Below are positions 60,201 through 64,000 of a stretch of 64,000 bases of DNA, one piece after another. The stretch is from assembly GCF_000321225.1 (NCBI RefSeq), contig NW_004450398.1, positions 2,220,340 to 2,284,339 of the forward strand, in the 5' to 3' direction. This DNA comes from Odobenus rosmarus divergens. Its lineage: Eukaryota > Chordata > Mammalia > Carnivora > Odobenidae. The notes beneath the pieces were generated by a model. The model saw nothing but the letters and a program-made list of their open reading frames with translations. It ran no database searches and was not told the DNA's origin. A program made the translations under genes and the position numbers. How positions within the stretch are numbered: position 1 is the first letter of the stretch; each line of letters starts with the position of its first letter.

Positions 60201-60497
60201 GCCAATAATCAGAGCTTAAGTGTGTCTTCCCCTCCGGCCATGGTCCCCTCGGGCTGTGGCGCATGCTGTGACATGGTCTGTGATTTATTTATTTGCTTGC
60301 TTTCGGCAGGCCTGTGTGTCATGATCGCGGCTTCCATATATACGGACCGGCGTGAAGACCTTCACAGGAACAACCTGGGATTATATGCCCTGACCCTGGA
60401 TGGCAGCTATGGCTACTCCTTCATCCTGGCGTGGGTGGCCTTCGCCTTCACCTTCATCAGCGGCCTCATGTACCTGATCTTGAGGAAGCGCAAATAG
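54215..60497 (+). CDS. EMP2: Epithelial membrane protein 2 (complete CDS, four coding exons)
   Basis: Joined coding segments are 54215-54292, 56535-56625, 58723-58869 and 60310-60497, giving 504 nt or 167 residues plus TAG, the same length as human EMP2. The start [18 protein letters not shown] and the end MYLILRKRK are typical of EMP2 rather than EMP1, EMP3 or PMP22. Four hydrophobic segments lie at about residues 1-24, 66-86, 96-116 and 143-163. Extracellular loop 1 carries W28, W29, W39, C42 and C48, and sequons at N44 (NNT) and N47 (NCT). The C-terminus is basic (RKRK). From family knowledge, EMP2 is a plasma-membrane tetraspan protein that influences integrin surface display, FAK/Src signalling and caveolin/lipid-raft composition in epithelia, and human variants are linked to nephrotic syndrome. 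All four introns use GT/AG. The ATG has A at -3 (ctgaaaATG). No frameshift or premature stop is seen. Residues 123-136 differ from human as I recall it. Confidence 0.97.
54588..54805 (+). mobile_element. MER20-like hAT fossil, intron 2
   Basis: tttctcaacctcagcactgt, ttgtgacaaccaaaaatgtc, ggccaaatgtcctgaggggg and cagttgaggaccactg match this common element from end to end. Confidence 0.7.
55355..55504 (+). repeat. Tandem duplication, period 77, intron 2
   Basis: Bases 55355-55427 and 55432-55504 are identical over 73 positions (starting GGGTTACTGATGAGGG and ending GTAAGTGGCAG). A shorter partial copy, gatgagggaactggg, precedes them at about 55343. The duplicated unit lies within an MIR/L2-age block (about 55,240-55,520). 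Confidence 0.95.
56300..56430 (+). mobile_element. MER5-like hAT fragment, intron 2
   Basis: gttggaaatgcagaatccca, ggccccaccccagacctctc and aatcagaatctgcattttaa. A short L2 tail may lie at 55,925-55,985; the rest of 55,520-56,300 holds nothing recognised. Confidence 0.55.
56535..56625 (+). other. EMP2: EMP2 exon 3 (residues 27-56 and first base of codon 57)
   Basis: The acceptor is TTTATAG ending at 56534 and the donor is GTGAGTG starting at 56626. The exon encodes most of extracellular loop 1, starting [13 protein letters not shown] and including the two cysteines and both NxT sequons. It ends in phase 1: the final G joins AT of the next exon to make GAT (Asp57), where human EMP2 has Glu as I recall it. 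Confidence 0.95.
57080..57260 (-). mobile_element. MER5-like hAT fragment, intron 3
   Basis: catcacctggggtgttgaaa, ggtgcccgccccagaaccac and tgtattttcaacaagccccc. The last two blocks overlap a T-rich insert near 57,175. Bases 56,630-57,080 hold nothing recognised. Confidence 0.5.
57370..57640 (-). mobile_element. Old L1 3' UTR (antisense), intron 3
   Basis: cggagctataattcacgaac, gttttgacaattatatgtac and ccaccatccaaagcaagata. Bases 57,640-58,700 hold nothing recognised apart from an A-run near 58,405-58,420. Confidence 0.65.
58723..58869 (+). other. EMP2: EMP2 exon 4 (residues 57-105 and first base of codon 106)
   Basis: The acceptor CTCTCCCCACAG ends at 58722 and the donor GTAAGTAC starts at 58870. 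The exon encodes the end of loop 1, membrane segment 2 ([19 protein letters not shown]), the short cytoplasmic loop RLKQGERF and the start of segment 3. This is the most conserved part of the protein and matches EMP2 almost residue for residue. The final T pairs with GC of exon 5 to give Cys106. Confidence 0.96.
59594..59780 (-). mobile_element. CAN-SINE (antisense), intron 4
   Basis: T-tract, tgacagagagatagtgagag, ending gactgagccacccaggcacc. Flanked by ATAAACTGTTATAA (59580-59593) and ATAAACTATTATAA (59781-59794). About 530 bases before exon 5. Bases 58,870-59,580 hold nothing recognised. Confidence 0.92.
59830..59990 (-). mobile_element. hAT-type DNA fossil, intron 4
   Basis: tctggtccatgggccaaatc, tagaacatagccccgctcgc and ttgcctgtggctacgtcca resemble the element at 20430-20648. 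Family uncertain. Confidence 0.45.
60310..60497 (+). other. EMP2: EMP2 exon 5, coding part (residues 106-167 and stop)
   Basis: The acceptor TTTCGGCAG ends at 60309. The exon encodes the rest of membrane segment 3, extracellular loop 2 (about residues 117-142), membrane segment 4 and the basic tail LRKRK before TAG at 60495-60497. Loop 2 contains [14 protein letters not shown], which differs from the human protein as I remember it, while the flanking TDRRED and GSYGYS are conserved. The terminal exon continues into the 3' UTR. Confidence 0.95.
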
Positions 60498-60556
60498 AAC
60501 CCCGGGAGCTAGGTCGCTTTTGCTGCAGTACAAAATCCACATTCAGATAACCGTTT

Positions 60557-60564
60557 TGTATATA
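60557..60564 (+). promoter_or_regulatory. Pumilio-type element TGTATATA in the 3' UTR
   Basis: This is an exact match to the TGTANATA consensus, 60 bases after the EMP2 stop codon on the transcribed strand. Function is inferred from the motif alone. Confidence 0.35.
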
Positions 60565-61139
60565 ATCAATATTTTTGTGTGTGGTTTTTCTAGCAAACAT
60601 ATTGTTTCCTTTAAAAGCCAAAAAAAAAAAAAAAAAGAATGAGAGAGAGAGAAGAGTTTTTGCATTCTTGAGATCAGAGAAAGACTATGAAGGCTGGGAT
60701 TCGGAACTCCTGCCCATCTGAAAGTCTCCAAGAGACAAAGCCCCAAATCCAGCAATGCTCAAATCCAAAAACATTCAACGGGATGTTTATTAACCGTGGG
60801 GATGTGATGTGATGTGAGAAGAGTCCAAGAACACCAGGTCTCGGGGGGCATCCTTCCTAGGTATGAGCCACACCGAGCCCCTCCCCCCCCAGCTCAGCCT
60901 CCCCTCCCCATTCTCTTTGTGTTAGGGTTGGAGGTGGGGTAGGGGTGAAGCCTCCTCAGATGTTTAGCCAAGTTCCATGTGAGAAACAGGTGTTGCCCCT
61001 GCTGTTGTGTCTACATCCAGACCAGAGCCCCGACCCTCCCGTAATGGGCTGGGTCGAGAAAGTGCCGCCCACCTTTGCCAACAATGTTACTTGCTTGCTT
61101 CCCTTGTTAGGGAAGGTGATCTTTAACCTGGGGTCGGAT

Positions 61140-61320
61140 TTAGGCTCACCCTAAGGCAAAGAATCTCAGCATGCGATCCCCAGCAAACGTAGTAACAGGG
61201 GCCCTCCTTAGACCCACGGGATCAGAGTCTTCAGAGATGGGGCCTGGGCACCTGCATTTCTAACCAGCTCCTTGGTGACGCGTAGGTGCCCTGAAGCTGA
61301 GGACCGTGGCCCCAGGGCCA
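61140..61320 (+). mobile_element. MER5-like hAT fragment within the 3' UTR
   Basis: aatctcagcatgcgatcccc, ggcctgggcacctgcatttc and gctgaggaccgtggccccag. Confidence 0.45.
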
Positions 61321-61594
61321 TGTGAGCAGAACTGCCTAAAAAATCTCATCATGTTGAGATGGCGAGGTGCTGGCCGCTGCTGGCCTCCATCACCCCCGGC
61401 CTTCCCCGTCTCTCCCACAGCTGCTCACAGGTTGGCCTTCCCAGTAGCAGCCTGGGCCCCGCGTTCCCACAGCAAGACAGCCTAGGGGTGCTGCCTCCCT
61501 CCTCCTCTAAGTGGGAAGGCCCAGCCCTTCTCCTCCCGCCCTGTCTTCTAAGGTTGGCCGGCCTCCACTGACCCCCATTTCTAGAGCCTCAGCG

Positions 61595-61740
61595 GACCCA
61601 GCCACCATTCATTCAGCAGCATAAGTTGCAGAGGGCTTGGTGCACGCCCAGCACAGGGGATACTGTGCGGGGACAAGTCTCTCTTCTCTGGGGCTCACCA
61701 TCCTGTGAGGGAGGCCGATGGAAAACTTAGGAAAAGTAAT
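61595..61740 (-). mobile_element. L2 3' end (antisense) within the 3' UTR
   Basis: accattcattcagcagcata, gcacgcccagcacaggggat and ctcaccatcctgtgaggga. Confidence 0.5.
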
Positions 61741-62622
61741 CACACACCATGAGGAAGGCAGCAGAGGACACAACCACGGGTTCGAAAGCGAGATGGGCTG
61801 AAATACCCCTCCTTTACTGGCGGTGTGGTCTGGGTTACCCCCAGAGGACACTTCTCTGGGGGGGGCCCGGGGTCCTGACTGCAAATGAAGCCGTGAGAAG
61901 CTTCCAGAGTGCCATGGCTCTCAAACTTCAGCGTGCGCACTGCCCCTCTGGGAACGTGCTTTGCCAGGGTCTGGGTGAAGAGCGCTCCCGGCGATCCGAG
62001 GCCGGCCTGCAGGATGCTGTGGGCAGTTTGCCCTTAGGGGTGGAAGCACTGCGAGCATGTGGCAAGGCAGGTGGCCCCGGGAAGGGCCTGCGGAGAAGCT
62101 CTCCGCACCTCGCTGTCTGTAGCCTTCCGTGTCTTGAGCGCGCTGCTGGGGCCGTGTGCTGAGGCTGCGTGTGGGACCTGCCCGCCCCGTCTCCGCACTG
62201 GTGCCATGTACGTGCTTCTGCACCTGACCTTCATCAGCTGGGGTCCCGTGGCGCTGGGAAGATGTCTGGTTTGAGTGATGTAGGGCCGCTACAGATACCA
62301 GGACAGGATTTGGTTTTCTCTCCATCCACTCATTCACTCATTCGTTCATTTTCAACAGACTATTCAGTGCTTACCATGTACCAGGCACCCCCCCGCCGCC
62401 CCGGTGGTGTGACCTGCGTCGGGGAGGAAACTGTCCAACTTTCTTACCTGTAGGTAGAACCAGCCCTCACTCGGTGCTTATTATCAGCTACTCAAGGACA
62501 ACCCCAACACAGACACTTAGCTGAGACATCCAAGAAGCAAATATTAGGACCAAACGTGTTACTCGTAACAACTGTATTTGAAGGAACTGTAGTTTGCGCC
62601 TATTAGAACATTTTTATATAAA

Positions 62623-62630
62623 GTACTGTA
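62623..62630 (+). promoter_or_regulatory. GTACTGTA, 8-mer match to the miR-101 seed
   Basis: The site lies in the AT-rich distal 3' UTR, on the transcribed strand. It fits the complement of miR-101-3p positions 2-8 plus the A opposite position 1. Function is inferred from the seed match alone. Confidence 0.35.
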
Positions 62631-63213
62631 ATTCTTGCGTGGAGGGGCTATGGATGGAGACAGACTAACTTGTTTTGTTATTTGCATTAAAATTACTTTG
62701 GGTCTCTGTTCAGATGAGTTTGGAGGATTGATTTGTTGCTCTGAGTGAATGTGTATATTCAGACCTAAATACGGGAAAATCAGGGACGTTCCCTGTGGCG
62801 CCCCCCCCGACATTCTTTCTGCTGTAGGTTGTGTGTCTGTTCCCATCGGAGTCCTCGGATGCTCTGTATTTACCGATGATGAAGAAACCCCGACCCCGAG
62901 CCTGTAGGTACACACACTAAACACAGCAGCTAGAAGATCCACAGAAGCTGTGGCTTCGTTGAAAATCTGCCTGGGCAGGGAAATAGTTGCTAATAGTCGA
63001 AAAGTTACTTAACAATACGGCAGGTGAGACAGTTTTGTGTACTGGGGTGCAGTAGTTTTGGGGAAATGCAAGGCAAAGGTCTAGAGGCTAAATTTGGGAA
63101 TCTTGGTTTGGGGACAAAATGTGATTTTAAGGGTGGTTAGATACGTTCTGTTTCATGTGCCTTTAAAGTAGTCCATTTGCTATATTTTATATAATGTGAA
63201 ACTGTACGTGACA

Positions 63214-63219
63214 AATAAA
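63214..63219 (+). terminator. EMP2: Polyadenylation signal AATAAA (principal candidate)
   Basis: The canonical hexamer lies in GACAAATAAAGTTTGG, after an AT-rich stretch and followed by T/G-containing sequence. It is the first AATAAA after the stop codon, although an ATTAAA variant lies at 62686-62691. Confidence 0.7.
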
Positions 63220-63239
63220 GTTTGGAACCAAATCGCCCA

Positions 63240-64000
63240 GAGCAAGAGACTCTAGTGTTCCAACCGTGCCAACAGCCAGAGGAGAAACCACTGTTTCGAG
63301 TGACGGGGCGCCATGTGATTTCTCATCAAGATAATCATGTGCAGTCTTTACAGCAAGCAGCTGATATCTGACAATTCATCACAGGACAGCCTCCAACCCC
63401 CTCTGCCTCTCATGGAACCAGCTTCCTGGAAGAATGACCTGCAGGGGCTCAGGACCCCATGCTTGGTTAGTGATCTGCTAGTGCCATGTTAAAGTTCTTA
63501 ATGGGAGCCAATAGCCTCACATTTTCTATTTGCAGTGGTTCCTGAAGACTATAGAGCCAGCCCTGTTCTCTAGTTTGATTAATAAAGACTTCTGCTTTAC
63601 AGGGTTGGGTGATGATGAAAATCAGACTATCTTGACGGCACACTCTGCTGAAAAAATGAAAAATTCAGCCAGAAAGAAAGAAAGAGATGGTACATGGGTA
63701 GGTAGGTTGGTAGGTAGGTACCTGGATGGATGGATGAAGAGAGAGAGATCTTGAATTTTTACCTAAGGAATGCCAAAAGTAGTAAAAGCAATCTATTGGA
63801 GAACCTACATTCCCTTGTCTCTAGAAAGGAGTTGCAAACTAAAACCCCTCCAGGGGTTACTGTCTGTATTCTTTGTGTTTCTAGGGTATTTTGTGGTTGG
63901 TTTGGCTTGGTTTTTGGTCCACGTGGCAGGTAGATGGTGCTCACCCCAGAGAACTCAATTTTATAGATTTCTTCCATTTGGAAGAAAGCCAGTCATTCAT
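63240..64000. other. Downstream of EMP2, no gene recognised
   Basis: Contains the second AATAAA and a tetranucleotide-rich stretch (GGTA, then GATG units) at about 63,694-63,740. No coding sequence is recognised; short frames on both strands look random. Confidence 0.6.
63581..63586 (+). terminator. Second AATAAA, possible distal polyadenylation signal
   Basis: A canonical hexamer lies in GATTAATAAAGACTTC about 367 bases after the first signal. It could end a longer EMP2 transcript. Nothing in the sequence shows that it is used. Confidence 0.35.

Larger units (their letters stand above)
60498..63240 (+). other. EMP2: EMP2 3' UTR (end approximate)
   Basis: A long 3' UTR is expected for EMP2. 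The stretch from 62,520 to 63,220 is AT-rich and free of recognisable transposons, and ends at a canonical AATAAA (63214-63219). Earlier parts include an A-rich run at about 60621-60638, ancient hAT- and L2-like fragments at 61,140-61,320 and 61,595-61,740, and a Pumilio-type TGTATATA at 60557-60564. The cleavage site is inferred at about 20 bases after the signal. A longer form ending near 63,610 is possible. Confidence 0.7.

Noticed and set aside
60222..60497. 91-residue frame ending in the EMP2 C-terminus
   Set aside because: It is exon 5 read from within intron 4; the good acceptor at 60309 makes a separate gene unnecessary.
1..64000. A novel multi-gene system, CRISPR array, prophage or operon
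   Set aside because: Nothing in the sequence supports one; the window is a single mammalian gene with ordinary interspersed repeats.

Overview
This is a 64 kb piece of carnivoran mammalian nuclear DNA. It holds one protein-coding gene that I can support: EMP2 (epithelial membrane protein 2, PMP22/EMP/claudin tetraspan superfamily), on the + strand. The assignment to a carnivoran rests on 16 tRNA-Lys-type CAN-SINEs (head like GCCTGGGTGGCTCAG, CT-rich middle, AATAAA-plus-A tail) and carnivore-type L1 3' ends. The SINEs resemble those of bears, seals and mustelids rather than the typical dog or cat consensus forms, so an arctoid carnivore is my best guess. No bacterial, plasmid or phage feature, CRISPR array or operon is present.

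Layout: 1-32,300 is intergenic DNA upstream of EMP2. It is filled with L2, MIR, MLT1-type LTR, hAT-type, L1 and SINE copies, with a 475-base assembly gap at 20826-21300. A CpG island at about 32,380-33,450 is the EMP2 promoter and contains a non-coding first exon ending at 32823. Intron 1 runs about 21.3 kb (32824-54161) and contains many repeats, several long C or G homopolymers, an 80-base gap at 51725-51804 and an inverted SINE pair that ends 57 nt before exon 2. Coding exons are 54215-54292 (from the ATG), 56535-56625, 58723-58869 and 60310-60497. Together they encode a complete 167-residue protein with canonical GT/AG junctions. The 3' UTR runs from 60498 to about 63,240, or about 63,610 if the second AATAAA is used.

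The gene appears intact: the coding frame is open, two N-glycosylation sequons lie in the first extracellular loop, and four hydrophobic segments sit where the family has them. Points most worth a second look are the inverted SINE pair against the exon 2 acceptor, an identical 73-base tandem duplication (period 77) in intron 2, a second extracellular loop that differs from the human protein as I remember it, a nested transposon stack at 8970-10810 that can be dated by its target-site duplications, and a CCAAT/ETS cluster in intron 1 that might be a second promoter. I found no evidence for a novel multi-gene system. Repeat family names come from recognising consensus sequences by eye, and their borders are approximate.
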